Assembly: GCA_964384485.1 (NCBI GenBank)
Contig: CAYLLE010000002.1
Location: 1-64,000 of the forward strand
Length of the DNA: 64,000 nt
Source: CAYLLE01 sp964384485
Lineage (GTDB): Bacteria > Spirochaetota > Spirochaetia > CAYLLE01
Direction: 5' to 3'
Part shown: positions 36,318-44,047 of the stretch, piece by piece
Numbering within the stretch: position 1 is the first letter of the stretch
How the letters are laid out: every line of letters begins with the position of its first letter
Notes under the pieces: model-generated
Told to the model about the DNA's origin: nothing
What the model saw: the letters and a program-made list of their open reading frames with translations, nothing else
Databases searched by the model: none
Position numbers and translations under genes: made by a program

Positions 36318-37250
36318 TCATACCGTGTCCGGCCCGTCGGAATCTTTGGAAAGGGATGTTTTTTCTTTGTTTTTTCTTGTCCCTGAAAGCTTGGTTCGGC
36401 GGTAGGCTCCCGGGGGGAGGAGAAAATGTTTTTTAAAAACCTTTGTAAAATAATAGATATCGCCGTAGCCCGTACGTCTTGCAATTTCTTTCAGGGGAAT
36501 TTCCGGATCCTCCAAAAGCTCAACGGCTGCTTTCATTCTTACGGATAACAGGTTTTCGCTGAATGTGGTACCGGTGTAATTGGAAAAAACATGGGATAAG
36601 TAGAAGGAGCTGACTCCGCATTGAGCTGCAGTCTCCTCAAGGGTCACTGTTTCGTGAAAGTGTTTTTTGATGTAATCCGTGCACCCCTCAACGATGCGGC
36701 GCATCGCGGCTGCTCCTGGTGTCGCATCCCTCTTGGGAGGATTTATGCCGGACAGGCGGATACACCTGATCAGGAATACGGTTAGAAGCGCGTCCGCCAT
36801 ATTTCTGGCACCCACCTGAAGTTCGCGGTTTTCTAAAGCGATGTCCGAAAGGATGTCCTTGAGTTCCCAGCGGTTGGAATCCTTCAGTGAATAGAGGTTT
36901 TCCGGTGTTATTCTGCCGAACTCTCCCGTTAGGGAGTTCGGCGAAAAATGAACGGCCCCTCCCTTCAGAAACTGTTTCTCCGTCAGGATGGTCCGGTGTT
37001 GTTCTTCCGGCCGGAAGAGGAGGATTGATCCCGGTTCAGCTTTAAACGGCCGGCCCTCTATCTTTACTGTTCCGGATCCCGAATCAACGTAGAATATTTC
37101 GGTATATGGATGTACCGGCCAGTCCTGGTCCATCGGGCCTTCCAGATTCACCGGCAGACTGAAATGCAGCCGCGGGGGTTCGGCTCCAAGACCCAGTTCG
37201 GAACGGCTGAGACGGATTATTTCTATATCAATCGGATCTTCCGTCCGCAT
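36318..37250 (-). CDS. AraC-family transcriptional regulator
   Basis: 310 aa. N-terminal cupin-like effector domain (about 30-115, with HPYTEIFYVDSGSGTV), C-terminal double helix-turn-helix (about 200-300) with the typical signatures ETAAQCGVSSFYLSHVF and IARRTGYGDIYYFTKVFKKHF. Probably regulates the adjacent oxidoreductase gene, with which it forms a pair 7 nt apart, in response to a sugar. The acidic and lysine-rich C-terminal tail is unremarkable. Confidence 0.9.
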   Translation of the reverse strand: MRTEDPIDIEIIRLSRSELGLGAEPPRLHFSLPVNLEGPMDQDWPVHPYTEIFYVDSGSGTVKIEGRPFKAEPGSILLFRPEEQHRTILTEKQFLKGGAVHFSPNSLTGEFGRITPENLYSLKDSNRWELKDILSDIALENRELQVGARNMADALLTVFLIRCIRLSGINPPKRDATPGAAAMRRIVEGCTDYIKKHFHETVTLEETAAQCGVSSFYLSHVFSNYTGTTFSENLLSVRMKAAVELLEDPEIPLKEIARRTGYGDIYYFTKVFKKHFLLPPGAYRRTKLSGTRKNKEKTSLSKDSDGPDTV

Positions 37251-37265
37251 TTCTGCCGGTTATTG

Positions 37266-37892
37266 CTACGGGAGGGTCCGGAAAATCCGGTCCCAAAAAT
37301 TTCCCGTCACTCCGAACCGTTTATCAGGAGTTGAACCGTGGTGGATCATGTGATTTTTCCTGACCCGGAACATGTATCCTTTTTTTATTTTAATATGGTG
37401 CAGAGAATAATGGGTCATGTCGTAGATGATGTAGCCGAGGACAAACCCGCTTCCCACCGGAAACATCAGATACATGGCGGAAAATATCAATCCAAAAACA
37501 ATATAGAAAACCAGAAAGAACAGCGCCCCCAGGGGGATACTCACCGCGGGAGGCATTACAAGCCGTGTTTTCTCCATCGGCTGAGCGTGATGCACGCCGT
37601 GAAACAGGAAAGAAATACGTTTTCCCCGTTCCGTCTTCGGGTGAAAATGAAAAATGAACCGGTGCAGCAGATACTCTATCAATGTCCAGAAGAAGAGGCC
37701 CCCTGCTCCGAGGGGAATAATCAGCAGCGGATGTACATCCGCCGGCCAGAACCGTCCTGAAAAATATCCGAACACGAACAGGATAGGGAGCCAGACGGCC
37801 AGAATAACTGCCGGATGAATATGGGAAAAAAATTCAAGAAAATCAGAATCAAAGAGTCTGATCGGTTCGTTTCGTTTTGCCTGTTCACTCAT
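37266..37892 (-). CDS. Fatty-acid hydroxylase/sterol desaturase-family diiron protein
   Basis: 208 aa, four hydrophobic segments. The histidine boxes of the membrane diiron family are all visible: HRFIFHFH, HGVHH, HYSLHH and NHMIHHG. Best match in pattern is the FA2H/Scs7 type, which 2-hydroxylates fatty acids using O2. ATG at 37892 has GGAGG 8 nt upstream; a longer reading frame runs 19 codons further without homology. Lies just upstream of the AraC gene on the same strand. An O2-dependent enzyme is out of step with the other anaerobic markers. Confidence 0.85.
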   Translation of the reverse strand: MSEQAKRNEPIRLFDSDFLEFFSHIHPAVILAVWLPILFVFGYFSGRFWPADVHPLLIIPLGAGGLFFWTLIEYLLHRFIFHFHPKTERGKRISFLFHGVHHAQPMEKTRLVMPPAVSIPLGALFFLVFYIVFGLIFSAMYLMFPVGSGFVLGYIIYDMTHYSLHHIKIKKGYMFRVRKNHMIHHGSTPDKRFGVTGNFWDRIFRTLP

Positions 37893-37955
37893 TGTGACCT
37901 CCACAGGAAGGGTATCACGGAGTTTCGCCCCCTGCAAGCCGGCAATCAAATGAAC

Positions 37956-37984
37956 TTGACACCCCCTTGTCTTTATTCTAGTAT
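37956..37984 (+). promoter_or_regulatory. Sigma-70-type promoter of the Gfo/Idh operon
   Basis: TTGACA, 17 nt, TAGTAT, about 30 nt before an AAAGGAG site that serves the ATG at 38021. It lies in the divergent gap with the fatty-acid hydroxylase gene. Confidence 0.65.
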
Positions 37985-38020
37985 TCTTAAAATCATCTAA
38001 GAAAAAAGGAGCTGCTGTAT

Positions 38021-39037
38021 ATGGCGCGTCAAGAAAAGGTTAGGGTAGGTATAGTAGGAACCGGCGGAATGTGCAATTCGGTGCATCTTCCTTCTCTCAA
38101 AGAGATGGAGGACGTGGAAGTTGTTGCCTTGTGTGATTTAGTGCGGGAGCGTCTTCAAAATACCGCGGAAAAGTTCGGGATTGATAAAACATACCAGAGC
38201 TATCATGAAATGTTCGCGGAGGAGAAGCTTGACGCGGTGTTCTGTTTGGTGGAACCTTCTAACCTGTACCATATAGTTCTTGCCAGTCTTGATGCAGGGT
38301 ATCACACCTTTTCCGAAAAACCTCCCGGAATTACCCGTTTTCAGGCTGAAGGGATGCTGAGGAAATCCGAAGAAACCGGGAAGACGGTTATGGTCGGATT
38401 TAACCGCCGCTATATTCCGCTGGTACGGGAAATCAAGAGACGGTTTGACGAGGCGGTCCGGGTTACCCAGGTTGAAGGATGCTTTTATAAATTCGGAACC
38501 GGTTCTTTCGATAAAGGCGGCCTCCCCGCGTTTGAATCAGACACGATCCACGCGGTCGATCTGGTGCGGTGGATGGCGGGGGGTGTTCCCGTTGAGGCAA
38601 AGACCATGACCGCTTCTTACGATGAGCCCTTTCCGAACGCCTGGAATTCGGTAACCAAATTCGATAACGGCGCTATCGGAATCGTTAAAGCCAATTACCG
38701 GACCGGCGGCAGGGTACACCGTTTCGAGATTCATGGTCCCGGAATGAGTGCCTATATAAATCTCGGAATGGGCGGACCCCAATGCCAGGGGATACTTCTC
38801 AAACATGACGGAAGCCAGCAGTATAGTCTTTCCGCCGGCGCCGCGGGGGGAGAAAGTGATACCTATCTGGATGGAACCGCACTGGCCGGGAGCGACCAGT
38901 TTCACCGGTATTACGGCTTCTATTTCGAAGACCGTCATTTCATCGATTGCGTTAAAAACGGGACGAAGCCGGAGACTTCAATCGAAGACGCGGTAAAGTC
39001 TTTTAGATATGTTGATTTAATACTGCAGGGGATCTGA
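38021..39037 (+). CDS. Gfo/Idh/MocA-family oxidoreductase
   Basis: 338 aa. NAD(P)-dependent dehydrogenase: Rossmann motif GIVGTGGMCNSVHLP (about 9-23), catalytic EKPPG (the EKP lysine is intact) near residue 105, C-terminal domain with GFNRRY and the His/Asp region around DTIHAVDLVRW. The intact EKP distinguishes it from the oxidoreductase at 35225. Substrate unknown, sugar or cyclitol likely. First gene of a coupled set: TGATG junction with the next gene. Confidence 0.88.
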   Translation: MARQEKVRVGIVGTGGMCNSVHLPSLKEMEDVEVVALCDLVRERLQNTAEKFGIDKTYQSYHEMFAEEKLDAVFCLVEPSNLYHIVLASLDAGYHTFSEKPPGITRFQAEGMLRKSEETGKTVMVGFNRRYIPLVREIKRRFDEAVRVTQVEGCFYKFGTGSFDKGGLPAFESDTIHAVDLVRWMAGGVPVEAKTMTASYDEPFPNAWNSVTKFDNGAIGIVKANYRTGGRVHRFEIHGPGMSAYINLGMGGPQCQGILLKHDGSQQYSLSAGAAGGESDTYLDGTALAGSDQFHRYYGFYFEDRHFIDCVKNGTKPETSIEDAVKSFRYVDLILQGI

Positions 39038-39543
39038 TGAATCCGGCCCCCGTCCAGTCATTGTTATCCCGGCCGGTACACACCCCGGTTACGCTGGTTC
39101 CTTACGAAGAACCCGCGGAGCCTGCCGGTCCGGAATCAGGACGAAGATGGCTTAACGAGGTGCTTTCCTGCGGATACAGTTCTCTCGGCGGGGCGGACAC
39201 AGGAGTTTTGAAAAGCGTTCTGACGGTTGATCTTGATCCGGATATGCTCCTGGAATCCCCGGAAGGTGCCGCGGTAATCTTCCCGGCAGAGATTTACCAG
39301 GCGGTTTTCGGAAAGAAAATTCCTGAACTCAATGAGAACACAGTCCCCGGAGACATTTCATCCAGAGATGAAATAACTCTCAAGGAGCTTGAAAACGCTT
39401 CTAAGGCGGTAAAAAAAACCGGTCAGAACGGTTCCGCGTTAGATATGATAATGGAAGAAAGGGGAGAGGACCATTACCGGGAATGGCATGGGTATCTTAG
39501 AGAATTACAGGAGGATCTTCTCGCGGAGTCGTCTAAGCCATGA
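39037..39543 (+). CDS. Hypothetical protein coupled to the oxidoreductase gene
   Basis: 168 aa, no family recognised. No signal peptide or membrane helix. The first 45 residues are rich in Pro and Glu; the middle (about 50-105) has an alternating strand and helix pattern; the C-terminal 60 residues are charged and helical (about 110-165). Its ATG shares a base with the stop of the upstream gene (TGATG), and its own stop overlaps the next small gene (ATGA), so the three are translationally coupled. Confidence 0.7.
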   Translation: MNPAPVQSLLSRPVHTPVTLVPYEEPAEPAGPESGRRWLNEVLSCGYSSLGGADTGVLKSVLTVDLDPDMLLESPEGAAVIFPAEIYQAVFGKKIPELNENTVPGDISSRDEITLKELENASKAVKKTGQNGSALDMIMEERGEDHYREWHGYLRELQEDLLAESSKP

Positions 39544-39689
39544 GACTTTTCACGTTCTTTCTTTTTCTGATGCTGCTGCCCGTTCTTCCGGCTTCGGCAG
39601 CCGATCTTTTGGCAGCCGACAGCACTGCCGCGCTATACCGCTGCGGTTGTCCGGATCTTGATCGAGTGATCGCATTATGGACCCGGTGA
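39540..39689 (+). CDS. Small secreted peptide with a Cys-Gly-Cys motif
   Basis: 49 aa. Starts in the ATGA that ends the 168-aa gene. Residues 1-21 are a convincing signal peptide (basic start, hydrophobic core FFLFLMLLPVL, then PASAA). The mature part would be about 28 residues and contains YRCGCPDLDRV. No family recognised. The coupling and signal peptide support it; the tiny size and lack of comparison make it tentative. It could be a remnant of a larger periplasmic protein. Confidence 0.45.
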   Translation: MRLFTFFLFLMLLPVLPASAADLLAADSTAALYRCGCPDLDRVIALWTR

Positions 39690-39720
39690 CTTCTGTATAA
39701 GGAATTCTCTAAGAAAACAG

Positions 39721-39748
39721 TTTACTTCCGGTAGATATATGTTACAAT
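39721..39748 (+). promoter_or_regulatory. Promoter giving a near-leaderless transcript
   Basis: TTTACT, 16 nt, TACAAT. The -10 box ends 9 nt before the ATG at 39758, so transcription should start about 2-4 nt before the start codon. No ribosome-binding sequence lies between. Confidence 0.5.
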
Positions 39749-39757
39749 AATAGAGTT

Positions 39758-40294
39758 ATGGAACTACAAAAGCGGGAAATACCCCTGCGATTCTTGGAAG
39801 CAATGCCTGAAGGCATTAAGCTTGTTAAACGGCACGGCCATCAATATCTGGTTGTCGAAGAGGTATCTGACCAATCCGGACATAGTTTAATTAATCACAC
39901 CGTGAATATTCACGGTGAACCCTCACTCAAGATGGAAATCGAAATCGGCGGGAGCCGGGGCTTGATTTTCGTGGATGCCTATTGGGGGAGCCACGCGAAG
40001 CTGTTTAGTTTTCTTCCCCCCAGACAGGGGGAAGGCGAGATGGTGAGCGCCTATTCTCCGGAAACGGGTGAATCCCTGATGGCGGAATGGAGCTGCGGAG
40101 AACCGGGATGCGGAAGCAGCCGGGGTATCAGACTCCTTCTTCCCGGCGGAAAAAACTACATATATGTCTGTGCCAGACTGGGATGTCCCGGTCATGAAAT
40201 GGCGGTGAATCAGCTCTCTCATGAAATCACGACCCAGATATCCAGGATCAATTATTTCGGCGCGGGGGATGATGAAATTTTTCAGGGGATTTAA
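39758..40294 (+). CDS. Hypothetical protein with paired CxxxxC motifs, upstream of the oxidoreductase subunits
   Basis: 178 aa, not recognised. Visible: CGEPGCGSS (about 111-119) and CARLGCPGHEM (about 138-148), two CxxxxC pairs that could form a zinc or Fe-S site. No signal peptide or membrane helix. It shares a 1-nt overlap with the ferredoxin gene, so it is the first gene of the 2-oxoacid oxidoreductase operon. It may be an assembly or regulatory factor for the complex, by position only. Start ATG fits the near-leaderless promoter. Confidence 0.7.
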   Translation: MELQKREIPLRFLEAMPEGIKLVKRHGHQYLVVEEVSDQSGHSLINHTVNIHGEPSLKMEIEIGGSRGLIFVDAYWGSHAKLFSFLPPRQGEGEMVSAYSPETGESLMAEWSCGEPGCGSSRGIRLLLPGGKNYIYVCARLGCPGHEMAVNQLSHEITTQISRINYFGAGDDEIFQGI

Positions 40295-40542
40295 TGGATA
40301 ATAATCAAAGAAAAAACCGGGTCGAAATTGATCCGTCTCAGTGCAAGGGCTGCAGGCTCTGCATAGAAATATGTCCAAAAAAATGTCTTGCCCTCTCTGC
40401 GGGTATCAATGCTCTCGGCTACCAGTATGCCGAATTCAGGGAAGAGCACTGTACCGCTTGCGGTCTTTGTTACTACGTGTGTCCGGAACCCGGAGCGGTA
40501 ACTGTACATACGGGTGACAAGGGGGGGAATGAAAATGGCTAA
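40294..40542 (+). CDS. 2 x 4Fe-4S ferredoxin subunit (delta) of 2-oxoacid:ferredoxin oxidoreductase
   Basis: 82 aa. Two complete 4Fe-4S motifs: CKGCRLCIEICP (about 18-29) and CTACGLCYYVCPEPGAV (about 54-65). Passes electrons from the thiamine enzyme to free ferredoxin. It overlaps the start of the alpha-subunit gene by 8 nt and the upstream gene by 1 nt, showing strict coupling. Length and position match VorD/KorD-type delta subunits. Confidence 0.9.
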   Translation: MDNNQRKNRVEIDPSQCKGCRLCIEICPKKCLALSAGINALGYQYAEFREEHCTACGLCYYVCPEPGAVTVHTGDKGGNENG

Positions 40543-41575
40543 AAAACTGATGAAAGGAAACGAAGCTGTCGTTTTCGGATCCCTTCTTGGCGGTGCAACC
40601 CATTTCTTCGGTTATCCCATTACTCCGGCGTCCGAGGTGGCTCATACAGCGGCGCTCCAGTTTACAAGATCCGGCCGCACTTTTCTGCAGGCCGAGTCCG
40701 AAGTTGCCTCAATCAACATGGTATACGGAGCTTCCGCGGCAGGATCCCGGGTAATGACCGCGTCTTCAGGTCCCGGGATAGCCCTGATGGCGGAGGGGAT
40801 ATCCTACTTAGCCGGCGCTGAACTGCCCGCCCTAATCGTTGACATCCAGCGGGCCGGTCCGGGACTTGGAAATATCTGGCCGGAACAGGGAGACTACAAC
40901 ATGGTGGTGAAGGGGGGCGGTCACGGCAATTACCGGAACATCGTTTTTGCTCCCAATTCATGTCAGGAAATGGCTGATTTTGCCTACCGGGCGTTTGAAA
41001 TTGCCGACCACTACAGGATGACTGTTTTTATCCTGTCCGACGCCTATATCGGGCAGATGATGGAACAAGTGGATTTCCCCAGGGAGGTCAAAACAGACAC
41101 CCGGAAAGACTGGGCTGTCTATGCGGACCAGGATTCCCGGAAAAACTGCATCACTTCTATCTATATGAACGCGCAGATACAGAGTCAGCACAATATAAAT
41201 CTCCAGGAAAAATACAGCATCCTGGAACAGGAACTGACGGAATGGGAGGAGCTTTATACGGAAGACGCGGAAGTACTGGTTGTTGCGTACGGAATCACAT
41301 CCCGGATTGTCCGTACGGCGGTAGAAGCTCTCCGGGAGGAGGGAATAGCCGCGGGATTGTTCCGGCCAAAGACCCTTTATCCTTTTCCGGTCATACCCCT
41401 GCGGAAAGTCGCGGCCCGTGTAAAGAAAGTTGTCTGCTGTGAGCTTTCCAACGGTCAGCTGGCGGATGATCTCGATGGTATGCTTAAAAACCACACCGTA
41501 ATCCGTTACAACTGGTACGGCGGAATCGTGCCTCAGACTCAAGAGATTATTGACCGTCTCAAGGGAGACTTATAA
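40535..41575 (+). CDS. 2-oxoacid:ferredoxin oxidoreductase alpha subunit (VorB/KorA-like)
   Basis: 346 aa. The pyrimidine-binding half of the thiamine diphosphate site and domain II of the complex that oxidatively decarboxylates a 2-oxoacid to acyl-CoA. MKGNEAVVFGSLLGGATHFFGYPITPASEVAH is the usual N-terminal signature, followed by AESEVASINMVYGASAAGSRVMTASSGPG. ATG at 40535 is chosen for the G-rich site 7 nt upstream; an ATG at 40529 is possible. Coupled to the beta-gamma gene (1-nt overlap). Pathway context (buk, ptb) favours a branched-chain or 2-oxobutyrate-type substrate. Confidence 0.9.
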   Translation: MAKKLMKGNEAVVFGSLLGGATHFFGYPITPASEVAHTAALQFTRSGRTFLQAESEVASINMVYGASAAGSRVMTASSGPGIALMAEGISYLAGAELPALIVDIQRAGPGLGNIWPEQGDYNMVVKGGGHGNYRNIVFAPNSCQEMADFAYRAFEIADHYRMTVFILSDAYIGQMMEQVDFPREVKTDTRKDWAVYADQDSRKNCITSIYMNAQIQSQHNINLQEKYSILEQELTEWEELYTEDAEVLVVAYGITSRIVRTAVEALREEGIAAGLFRPKTLYPFPVIPLRKVAARVKKVVCCELSNGQLADDLDGMLKNHTVIRYNWYGGIVPQTQEIIDRLKGDL

Positions 41576-42987
41576 TGATAAAACTTGATAAACCCAAATC
41601 ATTTTATAACGAGTTTACCCGGAAGGGGGCGGGGCAGAAAGTTACCCATTACTGTCCCGGCTGCGGCCACGGGAATGTGCACAAATTTATTGCGGAAGCC
41701 GTAGACGATTTCGGTATTCAGGACCGGACGGTTTTTTTATCCCCGGTGGGCTGCGCCGCCTTTGGGTACTACTACTTCGATACCGGAAATGTCGCGTGCG
41801 CCCACGGAAGAGCTCCGGCTGTTGGTACCGGAGTAATCCGCAGCCGGAAAGACGCCGTCGTCATCAGTTATCAGGGTGATGGTGATTTGGGCGGCATCGG
41901 CGCGGCAGAAATTATTCATGCCGCTAACCGGGGCGAGCACATGGCGGTCTTTTTTATCAATAACGCGATATACGGGATGACCGGCGGCCAGATGGCGCCG
42001 ACAACCCTTTTGGGTCAGAAAACAGCAACCACTCCCTTCGGCAGGACTGAAGCACGGGAAGGCGGTCCGATCAAGGTTTGTGAAATGCTCAATGAAATCG
42101 AGGCTCCGGTTTACATCGAAAGGGTTTCCCTTGCTGACGGTCCGTCCCTGCTCAAGGCGCGGAAAGCTGTACGGAAGGCGCTTAAGAATCAGGTCGAACG
42201 AAAGGGCTTCAGCCTGGTGGAGATACTTTCACCCTGTCCGATAAACTGGAAAATGAGCCCGTCGGAAGCCCGGGAATGGATTAAAAGTACCATGGAGAAG
42301 GAGTTTCCCGTAAAAAAGTTCCGGGACAGAGAGCCGGAAGCGGATAAATCCGGGGAAGACGGTTTCCCGTGGGCCGGCGAATCGGAACTGCTGAATCTTT
42401 TGGGAATATCGGAAGATGAAACCATTAGAAGAGCTGAAAAAAAGATAGAAGATCAGTTCATCAAGGTTGCCGGTTTCGGCGGTCAAGGGGTGATGTCTGC
42501 CGGGATTCTACTTGCCAACTGCGCGATTCATGAAGGCATTAATGCGGCCTGGCTTCCTTCCTACGGACCGGAAATGCGGGGCGGCTCCGCTAACGCGTCG
42601 GTGGTGATTTCGGAACGGATGATCGGTTCTCCCGTTGTGGATAATCCAAGCGCGCTCCTCGCCATGAACGGTCCGTCTCTAGACCGATTTGAAGAGACCG
42701 TTCGGCCCGGGGGAATCATTATTGTGAATTCTTCTTTAATATCCAGGGAAGTCGGCAGAAGCGATGTGAAGGTGATACGTGCGCCGGTAACCGATTTAGC
42801 GAATGACGCCGGGTTCCTCCGCGGCGCAAACATCATCATCATTTCGCTGTATCTCCTATCCGCCGGACAGGTTACATTACGGACTCTAGAAGAGGTAATT
42901 CCTCTGTCTCTAAAAAAACAGGAGTTCCGGGACATCAATATAAAAATGATCAAAATTGCCGAGGATTACTTCCGGAACCATGTTTAA
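41575..42987 (+). CDS. 2-oxoacid:ferredoxin oxidoreductase beta-gamma fusion subunit
   Basis: 470 aa. Residues about 1-255 are the thiamine diphosphate-binding beta subunit (YCPGCGHGNVHK, GDGDLGGIG with the metal-binding Asp, FFINNAIYGMTGGQMAPTT). A charged linker (about 255-295) joins them to the gamma subunit (about 297-470, VAGFGGQGVMSAG and SYGPEMRGGSANASVVIS). Separate beta and gamma genes are usual; here one reading frame encodes both with no sign of a frameshift. It overlaps buk by 8 nt. Confidence 0.9.
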   Translation: MIKLDKPKSFYNEFTRKGAGQKVTHYCPGCGHGNVHKFIAEAVDDFGIQDRTVFLSPVGCAAFGYYYFDTGNVACAHGRAPAVGTGVIRSRKDAVVISYQGDGDLGGIGAAEIIHAANRGEHMAVFFINNAIYGMTGGQMAPTTLLGQKTATTPFGRTEAREGGPIKVCEMLNEIEAPVYIERVSLADGPSLLKARKAVRKALKNQVERKGFSLVEILSPCPINWKMSPSEAREWIKSTMEKEFPVKKFRDREPEADKSGEDGFPWAGESELLNLLGISEDETIRRAEKKIEDQFIKVAGFGGQGVMSAGILLANCAIHEGINAAWLPSYGPEMRGGSANASVVISERMIGSPVVDNPSALLAMNGPSLDRFEETVRPGGIIIVNSSLISREVGRSDVKVIRAPVTDLANDAGFLRGANIIIISLYLLSAGQVTLRTLEEVIPLSLKKQEFRDINIKMIKIAEDYFRNHV

Positions 42988-44047
42988 AATACTCGCCCTC
43001 AATCCCGGGTCCACTTCCACCAAACTCGCCGTTTACGAAGACACCCGTGAGCTTGTTTCAGACACCCTGAGGCATACCTCCCGGGAACTCGCTGAATTCG
43101 AAGACGTCTCCGCACAGGGGCCCTTCCGGCGAAAAATAATCGCGGAGTTTCTGTCGGGTGCCGGATTGGCGGAGGAGAGTTTTGACGCGGTAATCGGAAG
43201 GGGCGGACTGCTTAAGCCGGTCGAAAGCGGCGTATACCGGGTAAACAGCGTTATGTTAGCCGATTTGGAAAGCGGCCGTTACGGGAAACACGCAAGCAAT
43301 CTCGGCGGTATCCTGGCGGCTGAGATCGCCGAACGGGCCGGCTGTTCAGCCTTTATCGCCGATCCGGTGGTGGTAGACGAGATGCACAATCTCGCCCGGC
43401 TCTCCGGTTTTCCCGGAATTAAACGCCGCTCGGTGTTCCATGCCCTGAACCAGAAAGCAGCGGCCAGAAAAGCCGCCTTAAAACTCGGGAAACCGTACGA
43501 AGAGTGCCGGCTGATCGTTGCCCACCTCGGCGGCGGTATTACCGTCGGAAGCCACGCTGGAGGCAGGGTTATTGATGTGAATAACGGCCTGGATGGAGAC
43601 GGTCCCATGGCGGCGGAGCGTTCCGGGACGGTTCCCGCAGGACAGCTTGTTTCTTTCGTTTTGGATTCCGGAGATGGAGGAAAAGAGGCAAGACGTCGGA
43701 TCACCGGCGGGGGCGGACTCGCCGGGTATTGCGGAACCAGTGATCTCCGGGAGGTTATCGCCCGGATGAACGGCGGCGACAGGGAATCAGGATTGGCTTT
43801 CCGGTCCATGGCATATCAGATTGCCAAAGAGATATCCATGCACGGTGCTGTGCTGAACGGGAACGTGGACATGATAATCATTACCGGGGGTATGGCCTTT
43901 GAAGAAAGGCTGACCAGTGAGATCGCCGGCCGGATCGCCTGGATCGCTCCGGTGGAGATAATCCCCGGGGAAGAGGAACTGACCGCTTTGGCAGAAAACG
44001 CCCTAGAAGCTCTCCGGGGAAACCGGATCATAAAGGAGTATCGATGA
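42980..44047 (+). CDS. buk: Butyrate (branched-chain fatty acid) kinase
   Basis: 355 aa ASKHA-fold acid kinase that makes ATP and a short-chain acid from an acyl phosphate. Phosphate loop NPGSTSTK (about 7-14) and VAHLGGGITVG are visible; the length and DGDGPMAAERSGT point to Buk, not acetate kinase. ATG at 42980 is chosen, overlapping the beta-gamma gene by 8 nt; an upstream ATG-like start would lie inside that gene. 4-nt overlap with ptb. Confidence 0.93.
   Translation: MFKILALNPGSTSTKLAVYEDTRELVSDTLRHTSRELAEFEDVSAQGPFRRKIIAEFLSGAGLAEESFDAVIGRGGLLKPVESGVYRVNSVMLADLESGRYGKHASNLGGILAAEIAERAGCSAFIADPVVVDEMHNLARLSGFPGIKRRSVFHALNQKAAARKAALKLGKPYEECRLIVAHLGGGITVGSHAGGRVIDVNNGLDGDGPMAAERSGTVPAGQLVSFVLDSGDGGKEARRRITGGGGLAGYCGTSDLREVIARMNGGDRESGLAFRSMAYQIAKEISMHGAVLNGNVDMIIITGGMAFEERLTSEIAGRIAWIAPVEIIPGEEELTALAENALEALRGNRIIKEYR

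Noticed and set aside
36311..36484. Longer N-terminus of the Gfo/Idh/MocA protein at 35225
   Set aside because: It overlaps the AraC gene and lies before the Rossmann motif with no homology.
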